Positions 24,246-37,652 of a stretch of 64,000 bases of DNA are shown one piece after another. The stretch spans positions 4,278,001-4,342,000 of the forward strand of contig JASFXZ010000008.1 in the NCBI GenBank assembly GCA_032209605.1, given 5' to 3'. The notes beneath the pieces are model-generated. The model did not search any database and had not been told where the DNA came from. It saw nothing but the letters and a program-made list of their open reading frames with translations. Position 1 is the first letter of the stretch. Each line of letters starts with the position of its first letter. The stretch comes from Mactromeris polynyma (lineage: Eukaryota; Mollusca; Bivalvia; Venerida; Mactridae). Position numbers and translations under genes: made by a program.

Positions 24246-27200
24246 GACTGAAAGCCGGTAACATGTCAAAAACGTGCACATCGGCCTAATTACTACGCAA
24301 ACAAAATAGTTCGAAAGTTCACCGAACGAAATTATATCATAAACGTTTCAATAAAATGAAATGTTGAAAAGGTGACCTGCTAAAGTGGTTTGTGAATTAA
24401 TTAGCTGTTTCTGTGGAGTTCAGATGGGGTTTAAAGCAATGTATTAATACACACGAGTTTGCTTGGTGTCGGCCCAGTGCTTTTTCGCCCTCTTTATTCT
24501 ATAGTAAAACTACAAGATTTGCACTGGAATTGTGAACTCCACAATATGGCCACAGCTATTTGCAATATCTAGTCTTCAAATACAACACTAGCACAGTAAA
24601 TCCACACCAAGAAAACACCACCACGACCTGGTAACTTTTCTGCTATCATTCAATGTATACAGTATCTGTCAAAATTTTCAATACACAACAGCCGACACCG
24701 TTTACAGTTTTGGATTTATCGTAGATATGGTCTCGTTGCGCACGACTACGAAAATTATCGGTGTCATCTTTCTACGTACACCTCACTCTGTGCTTGGAAA
24801 ATTAATTGGAAAATACCCCACTACAACAAGATAACTCGTAACCTATGGCAAGCTAGTGATATCATAACTTTATGCCTGGGCTTACTGATTTTACTCTAAG
24901 TCCGTGCTGATATAATTTGATATGTCATTTTATAATTAAATATCCACACACGTTACATAAAGGGTCTGATATCTTTGTATTTAATTTATTTACAATCGTG
25001 ACAAACATTTCACTTGTTTTACAATTTTAAGGTTCTACCATTATTACTGACCATCTTTCTTTATTTCGGTTTGAAAATCTAGCATTTCTAGAACAAGTCG
25101 GATTGAAGATCTTTTGGAAAAAATGTTTACTATTTTTCAATAATTTTTTATTCTTTTTCGCATTTCTGTCTTATGTTTTAGTTTTGTTTCATATTCCATG
25201 CAAACCATCTTACCTACTTACACATACTTTGATATTATAAAACTGTCTAGTAACAAAACGGAAACTTGTATGCAACGAGTTGCCAGCTTGGCTACAGAGA
25301 CGAGTGGTACCGTCCCACAGCACTTTTGTGCTTTGATTACCAGCGGTACGAATAAAGTCATATTTTAGGTGTCTAAGATTTTGCATAACCCGCACGCGGA
25401 ATGTGGCGTCATCACAGTACTTTCGCTTTGAGTCATAGTTTGACCATAATAACATGCGCACGAATCCGAGGTAAAATGAGCGCTCACGGTTAAGCTTGAC
25501 AGATATGGGTAATCATTATGATATTATGCCTAAAGTCCACCATAATGCATGCAAAAATTCTACTTTTAACGTTGTACAAATGTAGATACAGTTTAAACTG
25601 ACGGATAAAATTACGATCGGAACCATACCCCACCCACTGGATTTAAACAGCGGTTGTCTTGTTTATATTCAATTATTCATTGCAATGCTCAATGGTAGCA
25701 TACATGGACACTTTCAGCGATATTCTTGCTATGAAATATTGTCGTCTGTACTATATGACGGCAACTTTATTAATTAATTTATAACCTTATTTATAAATCT
25801 ACAAAAAAAGTAGACTTAGGATTTTGATGGATACGTGTTTTCCGGTAAATCAGGGTAATTGCCCAAGCGTTAATTTTGAAAAAGAAACACATGTAAACAA
25901 AGATAATAATCAAATGTACCTCATGATATCAATATTTTTTTAAGAGCCATAAATTTAAGTGTTTATTCCAAAATAACAACAACAGAAACAAGGGGTGGGT
26001 ACGGAAATATATCTTTATTGATATATTTTTTAAAAAAACTCGATAGCATAAGCTAGTCTACTTTTTCTCCTTTCCAAAAATAATTTTGTTTTAAAAACAA
26101 TACTTAATAATTTTGTGTGCATTTACCGGAATGTAAAACATCATCAAAAGTCATTCTGCATGTACAAATTTACTATACAGTGTATAGAGTAAATTTATAA
26201 ATATGTATATTGATAAACTTGTGAAAACACATGGCAAGGCTATCGTCTAGCGGTATATTTTTTACCGGTATATTTTGTACCGCAGGGTTAAAGGGAAATA
26301 CCCATATTTATACTAATCCGGTGTATGTCTAGGTAGTTTTAGAAATAAAAATGTTCGATTAGCAAACATGCAATGTTCACTATTAAACCTCGATAAATGG
26401 AGATAATCAAACGGAAACTTGAACATTGAAACTATTAGCCATACCGGATACATGTGTGACTGCTTGTCATAATTTTTGTTTCTTCAAATTGCCAACTTTC
26501 TGGACATTTAAACAAGGGTTAGGGTTATCACTGATGCACAAGATATACTGACTTGTATAGTTATTGCACAAAATAACTAATGGATAAAATACTGATAACT
26601 TAATATGGAAATACAGTAGTAAATATGATAATTTGTTTACAAACAAGTAACTAGATGTACACAGGGCAAGCAAATCCACAATTCAATTCAGCTATCTGCA
26701 GTCCCAGGCCCTTAGCACTAACAGCGCTTTGATTATTTATTGCGATTTGAAGATATTTTCCTTCTGTAATTCTATATGAAGTTGGTCGGACCACAGTGAC
26801 GCGAAAGTTGGGTATGGGTCTTTGTTTTCATTGCGATTCGAGCACAATGTTAACTAACGTTACATGTATATGTTTGTTTGTACCGCAGGGTTAAAGGGAA
26901 ATACCCATATTTATTGTCCTTGTGGTGATGGTGACTGGTGTAATCCGGAGTATATCTATGTCGCATTAGAAATAAACATGTCCGATTAGCATGCATGCGA
27001 TTCTCACTATTAAACCTTGATAAAAAGAGATATGAAACGGAAACTTAAACCTGGGAAATATGTACATGCATATATTAGTCCCAGCTTAAACGTTGAAACT
27101 ATATTAGCCATACCGGATACATAATCTATGTGACTGCTTGTCATAATTTTTGTTTCTTCAAATTGCCAACTTTCTGGTCAGTAGTGATTACTAAATGCAG

Positions 27201-27277
27201 TAACAGACAGATTGTGAATGTTTTTATAATGTTATTATAATCACGAACATATAAACCAGGGTTAGGATTATCACTGA
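24246..27277. other. Spacer between units B1 and B2; no gene seen
   Basis: AT-rich sequence. 25210-25461 has a less AT-rich open frame on the - strand without recognisable domain or splice context. A ~600-bp tandem duplication lies at 26270-27265 (separate entry). Nothing else was recognised. Confidence 0.5.
26270..27265 (+). repeat. Diverged ~600-bp tandem duplication
   Basis: Both copies start taccgcagggttaaagggaa (about 26278 and 26881), contain 'gccataccggatacat' and 'caaattgccaactttctgg', and end in gggttaggrttatcactgat. The second copy runs directly into the B2 segmental duplication. Confidence 0.75.
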
Positions 27278-28342
27278 TGCACACAAACTGTATGTAGGCA
27301 TTTGCTCGTGTTTAGCTAATTTAAAAAAGACCTTCATAAATTTACCTTTAAAAATACAGAAACTGATGATAAATTATCATAATTCGTGATTTCATGGTAG
27401 ATTCTAGGTTAGAGCGATACATGTATTAAAATACCAACCAACATTTAACACAGTGTATTTTGCATATCACATTGTAAAACTTGCTTGTATGAAAGGACAA
27501 CAATTATGATGGTGTCTTAATACTCAATCTTTTGAATTAATTTAATTTTCCTTATGATTCGGTAAAGTTTAAATATATAAAGAAAGCATGCATGTATAAT
27601 GTTTCGTCGCGGTAATGCGCACGTATTCAACATACATGTACAAAGAAACCCCTTATAAATGTGTTTTAGTTTGAATGCAAATTTTTTATACGATGAGGAA
27701 AATGTAATTCAAAGATTAAGGCATTTTGAAATGAAAGGAAAATGTGAAAATATGAAAGTAGGCTTGTTCTAAAAAAACTTTAGGCCCAAGTATTACATTC
27801 CCTTCCATACATTATTGAATTGTTTGAAATTATTTTAAGAAATTTTATTTTCACTATTTCACATTAAAAAACACCACGACAGATTTCTGTCTCTGTTTCG
27901 TATGATGCTCAATAATCTGTGTTTGCATACGCTTTAAACATGATAAAGAAATTGAAAGCGACTGTCTGATGTAGAGTGAAAAGCATACGATTCTTCTTGA
28001 CGGTCACAAGGCCGATGAGAACAACAGGGGGTCAACTTTTATTGCACTTGCTTCCGCTATACTGGTAGTATACAAGAGGAAATCGAAAAGAAATAACAGA
28101 ATAGTAACCTTAACACCCAATCAAGGGTATAATTTATATTAGGAATACAGAAAAAGGTCACTCCACAGCCGGCCTGGCCCAGTACATGTAAACTTCCATG
28201 TTTTTTTATCAATTTTATACCTGTTTTTTTTGTGATTTCTTATGACATAGGAACACTTAATGCAGTATATTGAGATAAGCGCGTTAGTTGAATAGATACA
28301 CTATTTCATGCTTAAAAATTGTGAATGTTGTATTTTGGCAGT

Positions 28343-30903
28343 ATGTGGAAACGTTTGTTTACGCTGTTTTTCGTGTGCCTTGCATGTCACAGTGCTGTGA
28401 AGGGCCAAATCAACAGTGTACCAGGAGCTGGCCAATCATATTGTTAGTATTTGGTTAGATTTTATCCATAAATATATCCTATCCAAATAAATCCCATTGT
28501 TTATATTGACTTCATTACTGAATTTCTAAGTAATTGGACAATTTATGTGTAAGGGATAGTAGTAGTAATATGTTGGTTCATCCATACAGCACTACTGCAG
28601 CATAGATTGAAGCCAGCAACCTCGACTATGACGGATAAATATCTACAGCAAAATTTAAATAAATTAATTATCGATGCAATTACAATAATGAAAATGACGA
28701 TGTTTTATAATCGGCTTGTATAAAAAGCAATTTTGATTTGGTGCTATTTTTCAGTTTACTTAGACAAATATGCTGACTGTGATGGTCGACCGCGAGAGGT
28801 TGGAAACTCTACTGTGTTTGTCAGTGGTACCAGTACTGATCATCAGGTTGGTGTTAACTTCTGTTACATGCATTTAATTATCAATGCCTAAGGATTCGTC
28901 AACTTATCTATGGAAAATGTGTTGTGGAATTCTTGTCTGTATCTTGTAAGTATTGATACTTTGACCCACAGAGGCTACATACAGTGAATGATTCACTACA
29001 GCTGCTGGATAGATTTTGAAAATACCATGTGCCACTACCTAGAAAATATTCATAGCAGGACTTAGCATATAAGTGATTTTATGCCTACATTGGAGACTTT
29101 GGGATTTTGGAAAGGTCCCTGCTCCTTGGCAGTCTTATATATCAGCAGTCTTATCGAATTTCTAGGTTAATCAAGTAGAACATTCAGACCCCAGATATGT
29201 GCAAGCTTTGATAGTAACACTATTGTTACAATTTGATTGCTTGCTTGTTTTGATTTAGATTCGTAAATGGTTTTATGTTTGCAGGGTCAGCCAGTGACAT
29301 CATGTACTATAACATTAAATACAGAGAACGTGAGGGAACCTTACAGATTTAAACTACAATTTCTTTCTGTCAGAATTGATGATCCTGGTGTACATTTCTA
29401 TGTGTATGATGGAGGGTTCGCTGGGAATCTACTGGTATGTATGACATATACTGTCAAGTCTGCATATAACATTAATCTCCAGAAACAGCTATTGTTCCAA
29501 TGCCCGCTTAACACAAGTGGTTGCTGAAAGAATAATGTATGAATTTGTAAATTAATTGTGACATTTAGTTGAAGTTTTGCTTTTGAGACATCCATGAGGT
29601 AAACAAGTTCTACACTCATATTGATCTTGCTGATCACAGAGTTTAAATCCTCAAACATAGTACTTAGCACTTTACTACTTTGAGTTTGTCATGGCATATT
29701 CATTTAGTCTTATTGATTTTACATTGATCATGAAATAAGTTTTAACAAATTGATCATTACCAATGACTTCTCCCAGGGTTTCTTAATAGTATGGATCCTT
29801 AAACTGAGGACTGTTACGACTAAAGAAATGTATTGGTGGCCATGATGGGATTCAAACCTTTAACCTTGAGATCCAAAGTCAGGCCTCCTTTCCTCTAAAC
29901 TTATTGTAGAACACAATAAATACTTCTTTTGCTGTTTATAAAACTGTAATCATGATTTCTGCCATACTGTTAATAAAACATTGATATTTCTCTCATTTAA
30001 TAAAGTGGGCATTTAACAAACAACAACAGAAGCCATCCAACCTTGAGTTTGGTTTCTCTACTGGTCAACTTGTGACGTTTCGTATGACAAGAGGAGAATT
30101 AGACAGAAAATATGACATAAGAGTTGTCGCTACCCCTGTACCATGTAAGTGAATACATCGTGTTTCTATCAAATTGTGTTCCCTGTTTTCATGTTTTTGT
30201 ATGAGTTTGCTAATCTGAATTTATTCACAGCTATTATTGTCCATCCAGTCGAAAAAATTGGTTTCCAATCAGCAAGTGTTGAGACGGAGGATGGATTCAA
30301 TTCATATTGGGCACATAACAACAGGACAATAAAACACAGGTTAATATCAATTATTTCGGATACAATCCACCAATTTTTGGAGGAGGTATGGCCATTTTTC
30401 GACTTAAAAGCCCATAGCTATGTTAAGTTAAAAAGATGAAGTTCATAAAGAAGTGTAGCAATGCTCTCTTGTTGCCCTTTGTTACTTTGATTTAACAGCT
30501 TTTCTGAAGTATTCCATTCCTTGTGTTTTTGGACTAAACACTTTGCAGATAATTGTATAGAAACTTATTGGACTGTACACTCACTAGATTAACCTGTTTG
30601 AGAATTTGTTTGTCAAGTGTTGTTTTCGGGTGTTCTATAAGTGTAAATGTTGAATATATGTCACATGATGTTTCTATTCCATTTTAGCTCAAACAATCCA
30701 ATCAATAGGAAAATGAGTATGGTTGTGATGAAATTAGCTACTACTATGGTCGTCTTGGAGCCACAAATATAACCATAATTATTGCTGGATGTTTTGCCCT
30801 TGTTTTCCTCATTGTCATTGTCGTCGTTGTATTCTGCTACATAAAAATATATTTTGAAAACCAGCCAGATCCGCCCGTGTATGACGGGGTTATGGCCTCT
30901 TGA
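28343..30903 (+). pseudogene. Gene B2: CUB-like gene copy frameshifted before the transmembrane helix
   Basis: Exons 28343-28442, 28755-28846, 29285-29434, 30030-30144 and 30688-30716+ match B1 in length and phase, and the splice sites are intact (exon 2 donor is gttggt). Exons 1-4 encode the signal peptide and complete CUB-like domain. In exon 5 a 2-bp net deletion around 30699-30712 shifts the frame, giving a stop at 30714-30716 after SQTIQSIGK. The predicted product is 161 aa with no membrane anchor. The old frame (transmembrane helix, then YIKIYFENQPDPPVYDGVMA, stop 30901-30903) is otherwise open downstream. It may be a pseudogene or encode a secreted CUB-like form; transcript data would decide. 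Confidence 0.75.
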
Positions 30904-31008
30904 AAATGACAAAATTGCTATACATAGGCTGTCACTGGTAAAATACCTGCATCAAGTATTGAGGAAATGTACACAGTTCAGCCTGGTGGATCATCTACAA
31001 TATATTAA
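30904..31008 (+). pseudogene. Relic of the ART-like gene behind B2
   Basis: 30931-31008 encodes the last 25 residues of the ART-like protein with one Arg-to-Ile change near the end, then TAA. The upstream junction is the same as in B1. Confidence 0.85.
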
Positions 31009-31124
31009 AATAACATGTAAATCTGACATTCAATGATCGGAGTTTTGGGGTGACGTTTCAACAACATGTACATATGTGACATTCATGTATCATAGTTTCT
31101 GTGTTTGTAATTTGTGACTTTCTG

Positions 31125-33000
31125 TTGTCATAGATGTTGTGTTAGTAATGTAACATTCAGTTGTCATGGTTATGTGTTCGTATTGTGACATTCAGTTGTC
31201 ATAGTTATGTGTTTAGTATTGTGACATTCAGTTATCATAGTTATATGTTAGTATTGTGACATTCATTTATCATAGTTATGTGTTTAGTATTGTGACATTC
31301 AGTTATCATAGTTATATGTTATCATTGTGACATTCAGTTATCATAGTTATATGTTAGCATTGTGACATTCATTTATCATAGTTATTTGTTAGCATTGTGA
31401 CACTCAATTATCATAGTTGTATGTTAGTATTGTGACACTCAATTATCATAGTTGTATGTTAGCATTGTGACACTCAATTATCATAGTTATATGTTAGCAT
31501 TGTGACACTCAATTATCATTGTTATGTGTTAGTATTGTGACACTCAATTATCATAGTTGTATGTTAGCATTGTGACACTCAATTATCATAGTTATTTGTT
31601 AACAGTGTGACATTCAGTTATCATAGTTGTATGTTAGTATTGTGACACTCAATTATCATAGTTATGTGTTAGCATTGTGACACTCAATTATCATAGTTGT
31701 ATGTTAGTATTGTGACACTCAATTATCATAGTTGTATGTTAGTATTGTGACACTCAATTATCATAGTTATTTGTTAACATTGTGACATTCAGTTATCATA
31801 GTTGTATGTTAGTATTGTGACACTCAATTATCATAGTTGTATGTTAGTATTGTGACACTGAATTATCATAGTTGTATGTTAGTATTGTGACACTGAATTA
31901 TCATAGTTATGTGTTAGCATTGTGACACTCAATTATCATAGTTGTATGTTAGTATTGTGACACTCAATTATCATAGTTGTATGTTAGTATTGTGACACTC
32001 AATTATCATAGTTGTATGTTAGTATTGTGACACGCAATTATCATAGTTATTTGTTAACATTGGGACATTCAGTTATCATAGTTGTATATTGTATTGTGAC
32101 ACTCAATTATCATAGTTATGTGTTAGCATTGTGACACTCAATTATCTTAGTTATGTGTTAGCATTGTGACACTCAATGATCATAGTTGTATGTTAGTATT
32201 GTGACATTCATTTATCATAGTTATTTGTTAACATTGTGACATTCATTTATCATAGTTATTTGTTAACATTGTGACATTCATTTATCTTAGTTATATGTTA
32301 ACATTGTGACATTCAATTATCATAGTTGTATGTTAGTATTGTGACACTCAATTATCATAGTTGTATGTTAGTATTGTGACACTCAATTATCATAGTTATT
32401 TGTTAACATTGTGACATTCAATTATCATAGTTGTATGTTAGTATTGTGACACTCAATTATCATAGTTGTATGTTAGTATTGTGACACTCAATTATCATAG
32501 TTGTATGTTAGTATTGTGACACTCAATTATCATAGTTATTTGTTAACATTGTGACATTCATTTATCTTAGTTATATGTTAACATTGTGACATTCAATTAT
32601 CATAGTTGTATGTTAGCATTGTGACATTCATTTATCATAGCTATTTGTTAACATTGTGACATTCATTTATCATAGTTATTTGTTAACATTGTGACATTCA
32701 TTTATCATAGTTATTTGTTAACATTGTGACATTCAGTTATCTTAGTTATATGTTAGTATTGTGACACTCAATTATCATAGTTATTTGTTAACATTGTGAC
32801 ATTCAGTTATCTTAGTTATATGTTAGTATTGTGACACTCAATTATCATAGTTATTTGTTAACATTGTGACATTCAGTTATCTTAGTTATATGTTAGCATT
32901 GTGACATTCAATTATCATAGTTATTTGTTAACATTGTGACATTCAATTATCATAGTTATATGTTAGCATTGTGACACTCAATTATCATAGTTGTATGTCA
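31125..33000 (+). repeat. 35-bp minisatellite, array B2 (expanded, mosaic)
   Basis: About 53 units. At least three unit types alternate: ...gttgtatgttagtattgtga/cactcaattatcata, ...gttatttgttaacattgtga/cattcatttatcata, and a type with tcttagttatatg. Blocks of two to four units recur, indicating higher-order duplication. AATAAA follows at 33302-33307. Confidence 0.9.
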
Positions 33001-36000
33001 GTGATATGTAATTCGTTATTAATGTGACATCAAATTCAGTTATGATAGGTTTGTGTTAGTTATCACTGTTTACGTTATTAATGTGAAATCATAGAACTTT
33101 AGTTATCATAGAACTTTAGTTAGAACTTAAGTTATCATAGATCGTTATGAATTAGTTAGTAGATACACTGTAAATAGTTTTTGTATTCTGTTAAAGTGGG
33201 ATTATTGGTTTGTTATTCATCTGAGTTTAGTTACGTGTTTATGTTTTTTTGGAAAATGTTTCATTAATGATAATTATACATTACATGTTTGTGTTTGGTA
33301 TAATAAATGTATGACACATTTATACGTGGAGTTCGTATTTTCTTTTTTATCTGCTGTGTTACAACTCACAAAATATACTTAACACCATTAGAAATGCAAC
33401 TGTTTAATTAGGCTTCATTTTGTAAATGGTGTTAAAAGCTACCAACTGTTACCAATGTTTAAAATAAGTTTGGGAAATTATGTTAGGGAATTAATATAGA
33501 ATTATTTTGTTATGTCATGTTTTGAAGCAGACATTTTTCAGTTGCGGTTTTAATGGCTTTAAGTATAAAATCTACCAACCATGTATACCTATATCTACGA
33601 TAAATAAGGTTATATCAACATGATGGCACTTGAAATTTAAGCCAAGACATTGATTGTAAGAACAATATGTGTGATTCTTTGTGCTTGTTCTTACTGTTCA
33701 ATGGATGGGACGCTGAATTTCAGAAAACTCATATTTTAAAAGAACAAAGAAATAAAGAGTGCGTGGCGGTTGTATACCAATAATCATTGATATTATCGTG
33801 GTAGAGGTGTCTGGAGTTCATCGTAAAAAGTGATCGCTAAATATAACCATTGTGTGTAATTGTTAGGATGAAGTCGAAATAGCTGGATATCATAATCAGG
33901 GGAGGTAAGCGGTGGTCATTAACACAAACGTTAGGCTATACCACAGGAGATTGTTTCGAGTTATCTCCCTTTATCCTTTCTTTGATAATATAGATTCTGG
34001 AAGGAATAATGGGAGATAATTCGTGACAATCTCATTTAGGCCATACCGATATGGATCTTTGTTTATTTACGTCCTCTTGTGGGTAGGTTTTTGGCAGTTT
34101 GATCGATAAAAAGACAAATCTGAAATTGTCCAACATCTCTGGTAATGGTGTTAAAACACAACAACTTGGGCCCATTTAGCAGATGGTAATGAATTATGTG
34201 TCAGGTAGCCAATGACCACGACATTTTTCTTACCCTGAAAGAAATGTAATTTTCTACGTTTGATTTGATGAAATGTCCAGTAGGTGGCGTGTTAGTTTGC
34301 TCTGCACGGGTGGTTTTAGGTCTGCACGGTAGTTTTAGGCGGTAAATAAGTCATTCAGCTTTGGACGTTGGACTGTTCGGACAAACTTTTTTTTTAATTG
34401 GTGTTATTAAGCTGTTTGTTTGGATCAGCAAAATATAGTTAATATGAATGTTTCTTTGTGACTGTGTATTGCTGAAGTTAAATGTGTAAAGTGTCAAAAT
34501 GCTTTATGAAAATACATTTTTTATTAATCATGGAGCATTAGAGAAGTAACATGACCACTTATTTCTGTATTGACTGAGTATGAATGGATGTATAGTTTCT
34601 ATTGTATGTATATGTAACAGTCAACGTCCGAGTGTTATACGTACAGTCGTACTCAAATTCAATAAATGAATTTTGAATTGAATTCTGTTTGTTTGTCTGT
34701 CAATTCTGAGACATGGAGTCTATAAAGAAAACCATTAAATCTAGTCATGTACGTGGTACTTGGTGTTGTTTTTGTTAACTAGCAGTATTTTATGTATTTA
34801 TGTATACTTTCTTTGTTTTTGGAAGATACTGTAGATACAAAAGATTTTTTTTATCGACACTTCGTTCATTTTTCCTGCCTGACAGGTAGGTTTCGAATTG
34901 ACCTTGAACTTAACATAGATATAATTTGGTACGGCCTTATCTTGAGTTGATGGTTGAATAATTAAGGGTCATAAAACAGAAATCAGTTAGATGGTTGATA
35001 TTGTGAACGCTGTAATGCGCTCGAATAGTTGTGGATAAGTGCTGAGGAAAGACACTGTATACAATGGGTTATGGTTCGGTCTAGAATTTTCTCGGACAAA
35101 ATATACTAAATTGCACGTGTATGGATAGAACAATGTGATAAGGAAGCCATGTATACACTGATTGTCCATTTCAAATTGCTGAAACTGATCTTAACCACTT
35201 CACCAGGGAGAACACCGGTTATCTGTTTGATCTCTATCATCAATACTTTGGTAAGACTGTTAAATCAAACGTATAAAGGTAAGATATCTATAGAATACAG
35301 AGATAAATGTCAATTCGATCAATGAACTGTAACACAGTGATATTGCAGATAGCAATTACGTCGCTGTTTTATCTATTGATGTTAATTAATAATCTTGATT
35401 AGCTAAGAAACAGGTGTTATTGTCTTCGGAAGTAATTCCGATTATTCATATAAGAATACTAATAACTTTGTTTACAAGATTGAATCTTTACTGATGTGTA
35501 CTGATACTTGCTACTATAGCACTTGTATAATAATGCTCTCATTAATCAATTAACTTTGATCTTACGGTAATGTTGTTTACATTTATAGTGGTCAGTTAAT
35601 GAGGAATATTCATTAGGAATCAGTTTTAATCAAAATAACTTACTTTATTGTTTTCCAGTTTTGCAAATTTAGTCGCAATAGACTGGTATATGTCACATGA
35701 TTAAAAATTGACCTTAATATTTTTCATTACACCAATATTAAATAACTTAGTTACATAATATATACAAGAAATGCATTGATGCAAAGCATCCAAGGGCGCC
35801 GCAAAACTTTTGGAATAGCGTAATGGCGGGAAAATGTTTTGGAATAGTCCATTTACCTTGGCGTGTATTTCCTTTTAAACTCCGTAACTTGCATAAATAT
35901 CCACGTTACAAGTACCAATGTGTTAATATTGATATAAGTAAATTGAAAAAGAAGTTTTTTATAATTAATTATTTTTTATTTTATCTTCGACACCTAACAC

Positions 36001-36274
36001 ACATGCTGTTTATATAGAATCGACCGTTTTGGAATAGTCCATTTTCACACTATCATTGGTGTATTTTTCATTTTTAACACCGTAACTTGCATGAATATCC
36101 ACGTTACAAGTACCACTGTGTTAATATTGATTTAAGTAAAGTGAAAATGAAGATTTTTATAATTATTTTTTTATTATTTTATCTTCGACACCTAGCACAC
36201 ATGCTGTTTATGTAAATCGTCCTATTTTTCGGGGATCAGCAAGTATTTATAATAAACATATCGTTTTAACTTTG

Positions 36275-36310
36275 TCACGGACCTATATACCATGGTATAT
36301 AGGTCCGTGA
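36275..36310. mobile_element. 36-bp perfect palindrome inserted with a 5-bp target duplication
   Basis: Each half is TCACGGACCTATATACCA followed by its exact complement. CTTTG flanks both sides (36270-36274 and 36311-36315). The B1 copy has a single CTTTG and no insert (21432-21436). A related half, tataggtccgtga, occurs at about 20913 in B1. Confidence 0.85.
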
Positions 36311-36542
36311 CTTTGTAAAAGACATTTATTCGACAATACAAATGCATTAAAAATAGTTTATTTCTAAATCATAAAAATACAAAAAGTAACGTGTAATATT
36401 TACTGCAGTTTAACCCTTAATAAAAAAAATTGATTCAGTAAGTTATAAATAGATGCTCCTACCATAGTCTCAAACATTTCGTGATTCCATTAAAGGCCCC
36501 GCCCTCATGGGCGGCGCCAATGAGTGATGTTTTTTACATCTC

Positions 36543-36615
36543 GAGGGTTCAGTACAAGACTATACTAACTCCTATATAAATACATAGGAGTTAGTATAGT
36601 CTTGCGCTGAGCCCT
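36543..36615. repeat. Long imperfect hairpin, copy 2
   Basis: Counterpart of 21669-21739. The stem here is better paired near the loop (actatactaactcctat against ataggagttagtatagt). Confidence 0.7.
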
Positions 36616-37652
36616 TGATCTGCTAAGTATGGTTTGAATTATTTTTTACATTTGTTTTGGGGGTTTTGCATATACCTAAGGGTCATTTTGATTGACTTGT
36701 TTTGAAGTTGACTGTAAATATCGAATAATAATAGTTCTAGAGAAACGTTTTTAAGTTGAGAGATTTTTAGGAGTTACGGAAGAGAGTTTTATGGATAGAG
36801 TTCTGAGTTTTGGGACATAAAAGTTACATAATTATGATAACATGCAATGTAGTTTTCTGAAACCCAGCCACGCACGTGTTATGTACACCTGTGGTCACTT
36901 CTGATGCCATACTCCACGCAGCGGTTATCTTCCCTTGCAGTACAGCAATAACTATAAGGGGAGATCACTGTGTAGGAGATTGTGCTAATGCGTGATTCTT
37001 CCAGTACTTTGATAAAAAAATTTATGGGTTAGGTGCGACAAATTATTTGAAACAAAATGGCGAATACGGAAGTCAGGTATCTGATTTTAAATTACAGGTG
37101 AGTTAACTTGATTTAAACTTGCGATTCTGTGTAAGATTTCACCAAAAGATAAGATATAATAAAACCGTAAAGAGCCTAAACGAATTACAACGATTCAAAG
37201 CGTTATATCAGCAGTATAATGATTACTCCATTTATGGCCCTTTTGTTTCGAAATTGTCACGGAATGCGCTGTCATTTATTGTCACGCGTATGTCACACAA
37301 CCCTTGTTGGCACAATGAAGTAAACATATGTCGATCGTCAACATTGTGGCATCGATTCCTTCAAGAATATTAAATATTGAATTGTATTTTGCCCTTACTG
37401 ATCCGTATATATACATGCACGTACTCTAGCCAATTCTATTTTGTATTTTGTCTACAGGTATTGAGGTAAACTTCCATGTTTTTTTATCAATTTTATACCC
37501 GTTTCTGTGATTTCTTATGACATAGGAACACTTAATGCAGTATATTGAGATAATTGCGTTTGTTGAATAGATGCATTTTTTCATGCTTAAAAATTATGAA
37601 TGTTGTATTTTGACAGATGAGTCAGACATGAGAGAAACCTGAGTTTGGCAGT

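Larger units (their letters stand above)
27278..37425. repeat. Segmental duplication, copy 2 (unit B2)
   Basis: Partner of 13541-22520, starting at tgatgcacacaaactgtatg and ending near tgcacgtactct. Exon and intron sequences differ by only scattered substitutions and small indels, so the duplication is fairly young. Confidence 0.85.
33001..37425. other. 3' flank of unit B2; no gene seen
   Basis: Colinear with 18190-22520. It differs by a ~110-bp stretch near 35640-35750 absent from B1 and by a 36-bp palindromic insertion (36275-36310). It ends abruptly, just before the upstream region of gene C. Confidence 0.6.

Noticed and set aside
31125..33000. CRISPR-like appearance of regularly spaced repeats
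   Set aside because: Units abut without unique spacers and the genome is eukaryotic; it is a minisatellite.
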